64,000 nt of DNA, taken from NCBI RefSeq assembly GCF_932526225.1, contig NC_064037.1:3498996-3562995 (forward strand), written 5' to 3'. Positions within the stretch are counted from its first letter, which is position 1. Each line of letters opens with the position of its first letter. The notes beneath the pieces are model-generated. The model was not told the origin of the DNA, ran no database searches, and worked only from the letters and a program-made list of their open reading frames with translations. A program made the translations under genes and the position numbers. This document shows, one piece after another, positions 24,477 through 36,600 of this stretch. The stretch is from Nematostella vectensis (taxonomy: Eukaryota > Cnidaria > Anthozoa > Actiniaria > Edwardsiidae).

Positions 24477-27400
24477 CTGTTCAGGCCTACCATTACTGCT
24501 TTACACAAGGAATCCTTTGGTAGAGCAAAGAACATCCCCTTTTGCAAATATCTGTTCTCCACGCTATTCCCTAAAACAAGAGGGGCTTCCACGTTATCCT
24601 TGACTGATGTGAGCTGAACACACACATGGTTCGGGGGGATTTCATGGCCATGGAGGGTAGTTAAATGTGGCATCAAAATCCCAGCAGCCAACCAGATATC
24701 ATCCTTTTTATACATTACCGTATCTGCAAAAAATAAATAGAATATAGAACTGAATAGATATCTTTGCAAAACAGGTTGGAGGAGGCTACCGGTGTCAAAT
24801 ATTTAACAAAATGACTATCCCCCTTACAGAAAAAAATGCACTCGACAAATGTCAACTTTTCGCGCAATGTACTGCTTAGCGTGCCGTAGCTGCATTGAGT
24901 TATAGTTGCATGCTGCATAGGCGTGCAGCTGAGTCACGTTAATTAGTGCCATTTCTTTGATTTAAAAGCATCTCATCAAGTTCAAAATTTAGCCGCTGCA
25001 CCCAAATCAACCTCCACATCCCCGTGCAAAGTACGACGAGTTGATCAAAGCAATCGTCGCCGCCTTGAAGCTCGGAGCCTCTGGTACCCAGGGTATGTGC
25101 AAAGAGAATTCTAAAAACGTGCAAGTATCAAAATTTGCTCGTGGTAGTGGTACAATGTACACATAAGAGTATATTATCAGATCGCTCTTTTCATCATGTC
25201 GGAATAAACCGAAGTATAGCCCTAGTCAAATACAGTATCAGAACATTACAACTAACACTATTGCTCCTGTCAAACTTTGTATCACAGGTAGATGAAAACC
25301 ACTCTATGCTATTATTCTATGGATTGTCTGTGTTATTAGCTCTATACTGTATATTGTTTTGTTCTTTAATCTTCAAGTAGGAGATCTATATTGTTTTATT
25401 TCGGTTGTGCCTGCAAAGAATACCTGTTTTAGATGTGACAGTGAAGGGCGGTGGGGATGCTGATGCTGACAAAGTAGATTTTGTTGTGCTACAAAGAGTA
25501 GCAGTAGCCTGTGGCACAGCTTTTGTAGGTGCTGGTGGCTGTGGCGTAGCTGTTGTAGGTGCTGTTGGCTGTGGCGTAGCTGTTGTAGGTGCTGTTGGCT
25601 GTGGCGTAGCTGTTGTAGGTGCTGTTGGCTGTTGCCCAGCTTTTGTAGGTGCTGGTGGCTGTGGCGTAGCTGTTGTAGGTGCTGTTGGCTGTGGCGTAGC
25701 TGTTGTAGGTGCTGTTGGCTGTGGCGTAGCTGTTGTAGGTGCTGGTGGCTGTGGCGTAGCTGTTGTAGGTGCTGGTGGCTGTGGCGTAGCTGTTGTAGGT
25801 GCTGTTGGCTGTGGCGTAGCTGTTGTAGGTGCTGTTGGCTGTGGCGTAGCTGTTGTAGGTGCTGGTGGCTGTGGCGTAGCTGTTGTAGGTGCTGTTGGCT
25901 GTGGCGTAGCTGTTGTAGGTGCTGTTGGCTGTGGCGTAGCTGTTGTAGGTGCTGGTGGCTGTTGCCCAGATGTTGTAGGTGCTGGTGGCACTTGTGTTGT
26001 GCTAGATGGAGTGGCAGCAGCAGCATGTGGCATAGCTGTTGAAGGTGCGCCTAGCATTGGTCCACCTGTTGCACCATCTTGAAAACTGAAGGGTTGTGGT
26101 GGTTCTGGATCAGGTACCCTGTTTTTCTTCCTGTATTCTGCAAATAAATACACTACTGCATTAGAGTTTTGATGTATCTACTTTTCCTTTTCTTTTCCTT
26201 CTTCCTTTTCATTTCTGTGCTTAAGGTGACCTGCAACTGTTTCAAAACACTGGGTGGATACCTGTCGATTTTATGTTCAACCTTAGTAAAAGTTAATTTT
26301 ATGAAGCCATCATTACATTTTATTAGACTGCATATAGATGTCTTTTTAAAAATATCCAAACCGATGATATGTTAATGAAAAAAATGTAAATGCAACAACA
26401 ATACAATACAATAATCTTTAATTACCGAGGGTAGCATATTAACCGAAATACAGCGGTTTGCCTATAAGATATCCATATGAAAATACCCTGCGAGTAGTGG
26501 CTGAGAGAAAGAAACCAGCAGGGTACTTGCTGTAATATTTTAATTTAATGATGGCTCTATAAAATTAAATTATGATTGCAAGCGTTGAACATCATACAAG
26601 GTCAAAAACAAGCAGATAGCACACAAGTTTGGAAACAGTAAGCAATTCTGGAAAATTACCCGTGAGCCACTTGAAATAAGAAAAACATCGGGTGGTATCA
26701 TAAAACATGGTTTGATATTGGACTTTTATGGATCACTTGTACAACTGATCATTTTCCTCAACATTTTCAGTCATATTTGTGACTAATTTTTTATAGCATT
26801 TTGAAAGCCAGTTGTGTGAATAACAATAATAATGACAATGATAAAACACAAAAAACAAAGCTTAAACAACCTTTTTCAACAACTTCGGCCATCATTAAAA
26901 ATTACCCAAACATTTTTGTTACTGTAAATTCAATAATGCAACTAAAACTTGAAAATGGAAATAATGCTTTGATAAAATAGTGGAGCGGACACAAATTTTG
27001 ATATTGTGTCAAGATCAATTATGTAAGAAATGAAAAAAGTTTGAAGTGAGAAGAGAAAAACAAATAGCAAACTCTTTATAAAGGATATGGGAGAATGGGT
27101 TGGGGTGGGGACATTCTTTACACCCCTACAACATATATTCCTCTTATACCCTTCATTAGGAATGGTTAGTGGATAATGTTCCAAGATGGCGGTAGAGGCA
27201 CATAGACTGCTGTTATATTAAATATTGGACTGTATCAGACATTTAGGGTCTCTAATGTGCCAGATTTATTCACACAAATTCATTTTGTCTCAGCTTTTAG
27301 GCAGTTTTAGGGGTGGTCCAAGGAGGTGGTACATGGACCAGGGGTTCCATGTTTTGTGGTCTCCCAGTCCTTAGTCTCACCTTCCATAAACGTCTCAAAC

Positions 27401-28966
27401 ATTTTCTTAACCATTTTCCCAAGTTCATGGGCAGGCTTCTCTCCCTCGTGCCCAACAAAGGCTGCACCGGCACCTTCTGTGCCATAGCACTCTACTGTTG
27501 TGCCCAGACCATGTTTTTTAAATGTCAAAATGACAATGTCATTTTGGTGTTTCTGATGCAGGACGTCTGCCTAGAATCAAATAAATATGCAATGCTGTGA
27601 GGCCAGAGTATGAAATTTGAAACATGCTCCAAGAATGTGACTTGAGGGGACAGAACTTAAATTTAAGCTGACAGTGCAATAGTCTAAGGATACATTATTA
27701 GACTACCTTTAGCTGCAACATAATAAACTGATTACATAATCTGAAGACTGCTGAGTGTGCATGCCTGCATGTATTCGCTTAATTGCTATTATTGTGTCAT
27801 GCAAAATGATAACTTATTAATTATGTAATCCTTGACCATTCTTGCAGACATAAACCTTGGGCTAAATTATGGCTTAAAATTAGGCACACTCACCATTCAG
27901 AGGCATACAATGGTGAAAATTGCATTCAACCTTACACCTAAACTTAGGTGTGAGAGGCATCTGAAGGGAACAGTCATGCTCTACCAGATACCGCACAAAA
28001 CGATTCCGTCTTCAGAGATTTTTGAAAAGGTGTTGCAACCCAAGGGGAGAATTCAATATCTCTTATGTAAAATATTTTTGGCATTTTTACTATTTATGTT
28101 TAGAGGGATCAACTCACCCAATGTGCACCACACCTTGAAAGTATCAAAATAACAACATACTGGGAAACACTGGATAATTGTCCACCCTTCTTTTGCTCAC
28201 ACACAGAGGTTCCAAATGCGATATGGTGGTTCTGCATACATGTGTTTTTCTGCACATGGTGCAAAGTGTGGTTGAGCTGGCACCTTACCCTTCTTTTGCT
28301 CACACACAGAGGTTCCAAATGCGATATGGTGGTTCTGCATACACACGTTTATCTGCACATGGTGCGCAGTGTGGTTGAGCTGGCACCTTTAAGAAAACCT
28401 ATTAATTAACACTTTATTGACTGGGACTGAGGGAAACAGCAGGTTTTGTTGTCCTATTTTAACACAAAACAATGCTTTCCCAAGGTTCCAGTCAATGAAA
28501 GCTTTATTATCATAGAAAGTGTCACAATGTGAATGCAAAATGTGAGGGAATAAAAAGCAAACTCTATGTAAACCATTTGTAAATATTGACATGAATGAAT
28601 GCAAAAGTTGTGTGACTTCCGGTTTAGTTTAATTCACAGAACTTAAATTGTACTGTTGCCATCATTGTTGCCTGGGGAAACCGTCAAATTTCTTCAAGTT
28701 CAGGTGATGCACCCTCTACCAAAATTAGATACTAGAAAACGTGAACTTTGACACTTGGTATATAATAAATGAAAAATGTTATTGTAATTGTTAATATCAC
28801 ACACCCTATAATACATCATGTCTTTTTGATTGGTTGGGTTGGTTGTCCCTTTCTTTTCAATAGCATCATGGTTCGACTTGACCTTCTTTGCAAAAATGTA
28901 TGAGCAGTTTTCATTTTTGCAGCTGCGACATGCAGTAGGACAATTTGTACCACATTCTGGACAGGC
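24477..28966 (-). CDS. Unrecognised gene with zinc ribbon and Pro/Thr/Ala repeat (partial model)
   Basis: Four minus-strand exons join with agreeing phases: 28966-28883, 27570-27381, 26137-25424 and 24723-24477. The first encodes a zinc-ribbon-like CPECGTNCPTACRSCKNENC. The second encodes a 63-residue domain with TFKKHGLGTTVECYG and ELGKMVKKMFETFME. The third opens with YRKKNRVPDPEPPQPFSFQDG and then has about 16 ten-residue repeats of the type TPQPTAPTTA before an SKT end. The fourth encodes DTVMYKKDDIWLAAG and PLVLGNSVENRYLQKGMFFALP. Beyond 24477 a 13-nt GT..AG-like segment interrupts an otherwise continuing frame (NCVDALNVSPANHGAP). The 5' start and 3' end are unresolved; a possible first exon is at 30264-30304. 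I do not recognise the family, and the location suggests mobile-element cargo. Confidence 0.45.
25515..26000 (-). repeat. 30-bp coding minisatellite
   Basis: About 16 near-identical 30-bp units (plus-strand core GGCTGTGGCGTAGCTGTTGT) encode the Thr/Pro/Ala decapeptide repeat on the minus strand. The other frames are also open because the unit is a multiple of three. Flanking splice phases and the unique sequence on both sides favour the minus-strand frame. Confidence 0.85.
26397..26460 (-). mobile_element. Fragment of a retroposon tail
   Basis: Sequence around ACAATACAATAATCTTTA and GGGTAGCATATTAA is closely matched at 53526-53600. Read on the minus strand it ends in an ATTGT-type repeated tail, typical of SINE/LINE 3' ends. 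Only the terminal 60-80 bp is recognisable. Confidence 0.5.
28184..28389. repeat. Tandem duplication of a 103-bp segment
   Basis: Two copies offset by 103 bp differ at only a few positions. On the minus strand each copy keeps an open stretch encoding YAEPPYRIWNL before a stop, and the first copy is preceded by a good acceptor (TTCTTAAAG). It may be a duplicated exon of the surrounding minus-strand gene, but its phases do not fit the adjacent exons. Confidence 0.7.
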
Positions 28967-28984
28967 CTATGGTAATAAAAACAG

Positions 28985-30334
28985 AAATTTTAATAAAATA
29001 AATTATCATACAACTAAGAACAAAGCTCTTTTTTATCCAGGTATGCACACAGAATCAATTGGAGACAATCCGCTTCAATACAATGGCCACCATTGTGACA
29101 TGTAAAGCAGATAATGCTCAGGACAATGTCTGCTTTCCATGTTACAATAGAGGCTATCCCATCACTCTATGCGCATACCTGGAGAAAAAAGAGCAGCAAT
29201 TTTCAATCTTTAGCGTAATTAATTTCACAAACATGATGCATAGAAGACTAGCAGTAACTATTAATACAGTATTATAAACATGATAAATTATAAAAAAGAT
29301 GAGACTTTCTTATTGAGTCAAACACTGTATGTCATACCTTAAGCCGTGGTACTATCTTCTTGTTTGGTGTTTGTGGTTTGTCTTTTAATAAAAAAGTAAT
29401 AAAATGTGTTACAATATATTAAAGGTTTTTTTTGCATGGCCTGTAAAGTTTGCATGGCCTGTAAAGTAAGCATAACATTACCATAAACAGAATTTCATAA
29501 CATATCACTAAAAAAATCTATATTTTTATATATTCTGTGTAAACTATTGCTGGCAATGTAATCTCTTAGTAAAAATGAGGATAATTATATTTAATATCGA
29601 GTTCGGGGTCCCGCATAGAGGAGGAGGGTATCTTGAGGGTATCTTTAAATGGATATCTAATAGCATCTGATTAGAAACTATCTGATAATATCACAATATC
29701 CGGGAGTCCTGCATAAGGATGGATGAAGTATCTAAATAGATGTCTAATATCACTCCTGCAATTTATCCTGAATTTTAAAATAGCGCTGATAGAAAGCATG
29801 GTATTCGGAATATATATTTGGTTTATAATAACATATTAGTACATTTGGTACGCATATTTAAGCCAACTTGTCTATAACAGTTTAGCAGCCGAAGATAATG
29901 TAACAGGGATGGTTTAGACGTGCAACTTTGACTTGGGAACCTTTCTTCTTGAACTAAAGCAGCTGTATGGGGACCATGGACGAGAGTATTATCGCATGGT
30001 AGCTAATATATGCTCCATTGCTTTTGTAAGCTTATTTCAGAAATATTTCGGATCACGTTGAACGATCGAAGCAGTCCACACGTGATAGATCATCGTACTT
30101 ATCGATCAGGATTTCTTTATACTTTTCCCGCATTTGAACTACGAAATCGAAGTTTGTCAAAACGAGAGATCAAATATTTGAATAAAAATTTCACGCTCAA
30201 TGAACAATTGACAAAACAAATCGTTTTAAGCCAAGTATTTCAAAAGGTTTTGACCTCGCTTACCAGTCATCCTCGCTTGCTTCAATGCTTGAGTAGTCAA
30301 CCATGTGATCAACAACACCTTAGCATCCGCGCCT
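28985..30334. other. Region between the minus-strand gene and the right 87-bp repeat
   Basis: Mostly AT-rich with loosely repeated GATATCTAATA motifs near 29600-29750. On the minus strand, an ATG at 30304 opens 13 codons (MVDYSSIEASEDD) ending at a consensus donor G|GTAAGC at 30264. This is a possible first exon mirroring the KDZ gene at the other end. No continuation could be assigned with confidence. Confidence 0.35.
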
Positions 30335-30421
30335 TGCGCATGACAATGAATTAATGACTATCATTAATTCAGTGGTCAAATAACATTTAAGGATAATCGT
30401 TAATTCATTCTCGAGACCATG
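30335..30421 (-). repeat. 87-bp terminal-type repeat, right copy (inverted)
   Basis: Exact reverse complement of 4449-4535. Its outer edge is 64 bp from the TATA box of the protein 4.1 gene. Complete identity over 87 bp at 26 kb distance implies recent duplication or concerted maintenance. Confidence 0.9.
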
Positions 30422-30484
30422 TTGTTGTGTGTGCGGTTTGAGACTAGTAACTTGGTTTTGAAATCCACCAATAGCACGAGCCAT

Positions 30485-30492
30485 TATAAATA
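30485..30492 (+). promoter_or_regulatory. Candidate TATA box of the protein 4.1 gene
   Basis: TATAAATA lies about 190 bp before the start codon at 30682, with a GAGAG/CTCTT-rich segment in between that would form the 5' untranslated leader. Confidence 0.5.
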
Positions 30493-30681
30493 CTAGACTT
30501 CCATAACAAGAATTGTGATTCGTCGCTTGCTAATTCTTCCGCTAGTCACGTGACTCCTACTCCACTCTTACTCTTGTCTCTTGGAGAGAGTGAGGTTGAG
30601 TTTTGAGGCGTTCTGAGGTCGTACAAGAGTTGAGTTTTTAACAAGAAGTGGTAAAAAGAACCGTATTTATTTCGTGTACAT

Positions 30682-33600
30682 ATGCCGGCTGCCACGAAAG
30701 AGGCCGAAAAGGCCGAGACCTCGTCTCCTGAAAAAGAATCCCCGAAGAAGAAATTGCCTCGGAATCGACTGCTCTGTCGAGTTACGCTCCTGGATAAATC
30801 ATGTTTTACTCCCGAAAATATACAAGTGAGTATACTACAAACTCAGCATTCCTTGCTTCGCTAAATAGCCTCTTCATTTTACAAGAGTCAGGTCTTTAGC
30901 TATGCTTTCTTGTGCGCCCTTTGCTGCTTTCAAACCTAGTTTAGCACGCGATAACTGGTCGTTGTTTGTTTGAGGCTTGCTCTACTAGGAATGTGTAGGT
31001 TGGTTGCAAGTTTAACTGCCTTTTTATGCGGTCCATGTAATTTAGTTTCTCAAACAACTGGCGATAAACTTCTATGCTAGGAATAGATTGTAGGGATTTG
31101 TCTAAGTTTAACAGACGGACAGTATGCTGTTAGGATAACTAGGTTTGTCTCGATGTCTGCTGGTTTTCGAGAAGTCATGCAAGAGAGGCGTGCGCTACGT
31201 CTATAAGAAAAAAAAACCGTTTCTCGTCTGTAAACAAATTGTACTTTTCGACCTAAATAACCATTACTGACACATTGCTAACTAGACGTTATAGATCAGT
31301 GTTGGTAAAAGAATATCAGTTCTGATCTGCTACAATGCAAATCGACTAATGGACGATAACTTTCGAAATTTTAGTCAGGTTGCAGATAATTTGGCTCGCC
31401 TGGCTTAACAGGGGCAAAGCAATATTTAATTATTCCACCAAAGTAAAAAGTGGAATCGATTCCTATTTGTTATCAAATTATGAATTTACCAGAAAAGTAT
31501 TTCGCAAATATAGTTTGTTGTTTTGGTTTGATATTTGCTTAGTGGAGAGAGTTTTGTGTGTTCCTTTCCTGTTTCGAACGGAATACCACGATCGTAAAAA
31601 ACATACACGTTACGAATAATAAATTTTCCCTACTTCTAGCATCTACAATAACTCTTCAAACGGCAACTTATTTATATGCCATCTAAACCGTAAAATTACA
31701 CGGTAAATTGTTCCCAAACAAGTGCTAGCTGTGAAAATCCATCTCGAGTTTCGTTCCGTTCCGTGTGTTTTGATTCAAGAAGGTGAATGTTGTTGATTTG
31801 ACTTTTGCTCCAGAAAACAGCCAAAGGAATCGACCTCATGGTCGCAGTAGCCGAGCACCTCAATCTTGACGAGAAAGAGTACTTCGGACTATTGTACGAT
31901 CACAAAGGAGAGAAGGTAACTTAATTTTATCACAAAACTTATCTCGCAAACTGCGTAATTTAAATGCTAAATGACTAATTGTTGAATGTTGCACCCAATA
32001 TATCCATACACAGTTTAGGGTGTCTAATCGAAATTGAAATTGCTATCGGCGCAGTAGGAGTTTTACTTGCATGTTTTGGAAACACTATTTCTCATGTTCT
32101 CTAAGTCCATTATTTGACATGCAGGAGTGTCATAGGTTACTAAAACCACAAAATATCAACGCTAAAAGGCAATTAACTCGCATTCCCTGATTATTCCTCA
32201 TCAACAGTACTGGTTGGATCCCCAGAAAGAGATAAAGAAGCAACTCAAAGGTAATGATAATGACACTTTAAGGATTCGTCCAGACAATGAGGTCTGCTGA
32301 TGATATTTTCAAGGATTTTTCAAGGTTGATTGCACACCATACTTAATTATAATACCACACCCCTCTAAATCATTTTTTAAATAAATGTAATACTTTTAAA
32401 TTCTCTCTATACTTATTATGAATAATACAAATTCTTGTCTTAGTGTCGATATCATGTCATTAGGAAATGGCTCGAAAAGCAATTGCCAAAGTGCTTTCAC
32501 TCTTCATCTGATTTTAAAAGAACTAAAATTCAGACAGATTGGCCTATGTAAATAGCCATGTGAGCTGCAGACCTCATTTGCTCCATCAAAAATTTGAATT
32601 TGAGTTTAGGAATTATTGTTAAAAAACGTTTGAAGAAAGTTGGAAATAAGAAAACAAACCCAAAGTGTCAAGTGCTTAGTTGCCAACTTGAGCCCTCATA
32701 AAAACTTATATTTATACTCAAACAGACATAATAATAGCCAACACATTTAGTGGTCTCATAAATAATGGAGTGTCTTCAGGGAGAAAGATCTCTCTAGAAA
32801 GACCATAGACCAAAAGTAGCAATAGCTAAATAATGCTTGAATGGAAAAGATTAAAAGCCACATCATCCAGCAGAGGCTAAAACTCTTAAATGATCTCTTG
32901 AGGCAAACACTTCATGGTAGGAATTGGATTTGCCTTTTGAATTGTTTTGTCTGATTGTTATGGCTAGCTCATATAAGAAAATCTAGATTATTCTGCATGA
33001 AAGTATAATTATTTTTAACAGTGTTGAATTTCTCTTGCAGGCAATCTTCCACACTTTGAACTAGCTGTCAAGTTCTACGAGCCGTACCCTTCTAAGTTAA
33101 AACATGACATGACACGGTGAGTAAAACTTTTGAGAGCTAGCTGATTTTACTAATTCTCAAAGTTTACTCTAGCCTTTTTGATAATCAAACTAAGTCTAGC
33201 TTCAAGGTCACCCTACCAATACTCACTTGTTACTGTGGATGCTAACACTGGGGGTTTCTGTGACAACCATAGTTGATCCTGTGTAGAAGCATGGTTGACC
33301 TAGTATGCTACCATGATGACCTCTCACCCATGTGTGCCAAGTTTGAATACTGGCTCTAATTCTAAAATCCTATTATGTCATTGACTTTTTACATTGTTGT
33401 GCAGTATTAGAACCCTGAGAAAAAGGTGATGGTAGCAAGGGGTTTGTGATACCAAGTAGAAATTACTTGTAGAATTTGCCCAAAAGATTCTGTTTGATTT
33501 AGTGGGGGGGGGGGGGGGGGGGGTTGGCAAGTCACATGGTAAATCTGGATGTTAAGGGGCTTCACTGAATAACTTCACTGCCAAACATTACAAATCCAAC

Positions 33601-36600
33601 ATATCTCACTTTTTGTATTTTGTTATAGTTACATGATGGTCCTTCAAGTGCGGGATGACATTATTTGTGAGAGGTCAGCAGTGCTAATTTTCCTTGAGGC
33701 CATGATAATGAGTACAGGAATTCATATATGTGTAGTAATTATACAAGCAATCATGTTCTTGGGTCTGTTTTTTAGATTACCATGCTCATTTGGTGCTCAA
33801 GCGCTTCTGGGGTCTTATGTTGTACAATGTGAGTGCTGTAGATATCCCTTATGGATTTTGTATGCATGGTTGTGGTCTTATTTTCCCAAAGAGGCATATT
33901 AACATCCTCTTTAACTAACTCTATTTTATTATAAAAAAAAATATTTACAACTGGATAAAAGCAATGCAGATCAATAAATATGCCCAAAAAGATTGTAAAG
34001 GACAATATTCTTGCTCATAGATATGATACTACTTTATTTCATAAAATCAGCCAGATGCAAATTTAATAATAAGTATTAAACAAATGAAGAACATTGACAG
34101 ATTTTATTAGGGACACTACTAATACCCTATTCACACCAACTAAACCAGTTTAACTAAACATGGTTTTAACGAGTTTAAACTAACCTTGTTTTACTTCGAT
34201 GTCTTTCACACCAAAACTAGACTAGTTTTGCCTAAAAATTCGAAACAGTGCACGCTCGTGGCATCATTCCAGTGCAACGTCATCACACGCACAGAAGACA
34301 GTTTGAAAATTAAATACTTTGGCTTCAAATTCTAAGCAATATTTACTTCATTATTCAGTGGTTCTTGTTTCAACTTAGTTTTTGACCCATGTATCCCAAA
34401 TAATAATGTTTTGAGTGTTAAAATGTAAAGGTTTTGGTGTGTTGACTGGTAATGCTCAAATTCCCCTCTCTCTCTTATTTTTTCTCGTACAACCTTTCAG
34501 CCACTGCTAATCATTTTTCTTGCCCCACTTGCTTGATAAATTGTGTCTTTCCTTGTGTTCCTATGTTCGCCTCTTCCTGCACTCCTTTATCCGCCATCTT
34601 TGTTAGACACAGTTTAAACTACCTTGCAAGGTAGTTTAGTTTAAACATGTTTAAAACATGTTTAGTTGGGAGAGCGCGTGGTGTGAACGGTCCAAACTCT
34701 AAACATGTTTAGTTAAACAACCTTTAAACATGTTTAGCTTTTTGGTGTGAATGGGGTATAAGTCTGTGACAAGGGTCTATACCTCATAAGCATTATTCTT
34801 TTTTAGTATACTCCTCATCAATATTTTTTTTTGTATTATCATCAACATACTATATTATTATTTTGTGAAATAAATTTGATTGGTTGATTCTGTACCATCA
34901 CAAGTTCAACTCCCAAACCTTGTTTTATTTGTCTAATGACTCCAAAAGCTAACAAAGAACCCTAGTCTTCAATACTACGCTTAAGTTTCCAGAATTGTCT
35001 AAGACTCATAATGCATAATTGCATAATTTGTTCCATTGTTTTGTGTAGTGAGTGAGTAATTAGCAATGAAGTTGCACGCATTTGCTAGTTTTTTTGTTAT
35101 TTTGGTCTCTACAAGTGCATACCATAATTTCTTTACATACTCATGTTAGATTGTCATACTTTTCAGCTGAGTTTGGTGACTATGATCCCCATGAACACAA
35201 GGGGAACTACCTAGCAGGCCTGGTCTTTTCCCCAAACCAGGTAACTATGTACATTGTACCTATGCAAACTGTGCAATTCTGGCTTGTTTCTTCAAACCTA
35301 GTTTCAATTAAAACACCTTTAATTTACTTTTGCATGCAAAAATGTCAAAACAGTCAAGTTTGAAAAGCAAACAGTCCTTGATAGACTGTGATATTTTGTT
35401 TTCAAGTCATAGTTTGTGGAAAACGATTCAAATTTACCACACCAAACACATTTCATTGAATTATCATTGACTATACTCTTTTCTACAGTGACCATCCATA
35501 TTGACGTAAGCCTGGTTGACAATACCATGTCACTTAATGCTTTTTACCTGTAAATTCTGAGCTTATGGTACAATGATTTATTATACATGGTATGCCTTAT
35601 CACCTTTTAATTCTGAGCTTGTAGCATATGAACAAATTTGGAATATATGTAAACGACATGATGTGTTTATGTCTCTAGAGTCATGAACTGGTGGAAAGGA
35701 TTAAAGAACTGCACAAAGAGCATAGGTAAAGCTGTAGTTCTCCAAATATGTGTAAATTTATATTGTTCGGGTAAGTCTGGCATGCCAACTTGAGTTGTTG
35801 CTCTAGACCTGACATGGATCTATATTGTTTGTTCAGAGGTTTGACCCCAGAGGAGGCAGATACGCAGTACCTGGAGGCAGCCCGTAAGCTGACTATGTAT
35901 GGGGTGGATGCTCACCCGGCCAGGGTATGTCTCTCTGACTTTCTTATGATTTTAGTTGATCATTGCAGGCTTTAGTTCTACCAGTTGTTTTGCTGCCATC
36001 CCTCATAAATGATGACCACTCACTAATGCCTGGTGCACACTAGTTAGTGTCATACAGTAACGACATACAGTAGGCATGTGCTCTTATGTTTATATGTTCA
36101 AGTGTGAATAGTTCAACATGAAGACATAAGCCCAACATATGAACATGTTATGTCATGTCATTATGTCAGGCTTCAATGAGTGCAGGCACGTATGTTTTTA
36201 TGTGACTAGCTTGCACCAGGCATAAGTCTATTTGATAATATTGCCAGCATCATAAAATACATTGTTTTGTGTTTGTTTTCATAAATAGAAAGCCCTGAAT
36301 GATTCAGATATAGATATATTTTTGTACTTTGCTTTAAAGAGTAGAGGAGTAGAGGTTTTCTTTGGTGGCATTTTGCTAGATGGCAGAATCCAAAGCATTG
36401 TTAGAAATTGTCTTGTTATTGTTGTGTAGGATGGTAATGGTGATGAAGTTCTGGTGGGTGTTTCCTATGCTGGGGTGCTGGTTTTCAAGGATGACCTGAG
36501 ACAGAACAAGTTTCCTTGGTATGTCACACAGCTCTTATCAATACTGTGCATTTATTAATCAGATGTTACTCAATGGCTAAAATATGGCAATGTCAAGCAT

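Noticed and set aside
25405..26082. Long plus-strand open frame encoding a Val/Gly/Cys repeat
   Set aside because: It is the complement of a 30-bp coding repeat; any multiple-of-three unit without stops opens several frames. Splice sites and phases support the minus strand.
28184..28389. Duplicated coding exon of the minus-strand gene
   Set aside because: Only the tandem duplication is certain. Donor phases do not fit the neighbouring exons, so it was kept as a repeat only.
30010..30354. Plus-strand open frame of 114 codons ending in the right 87-bp repeat
   Set aside because: No recognisable domain, and it overlaps the repeat; the minus strand shows a more plausible short first exon here.
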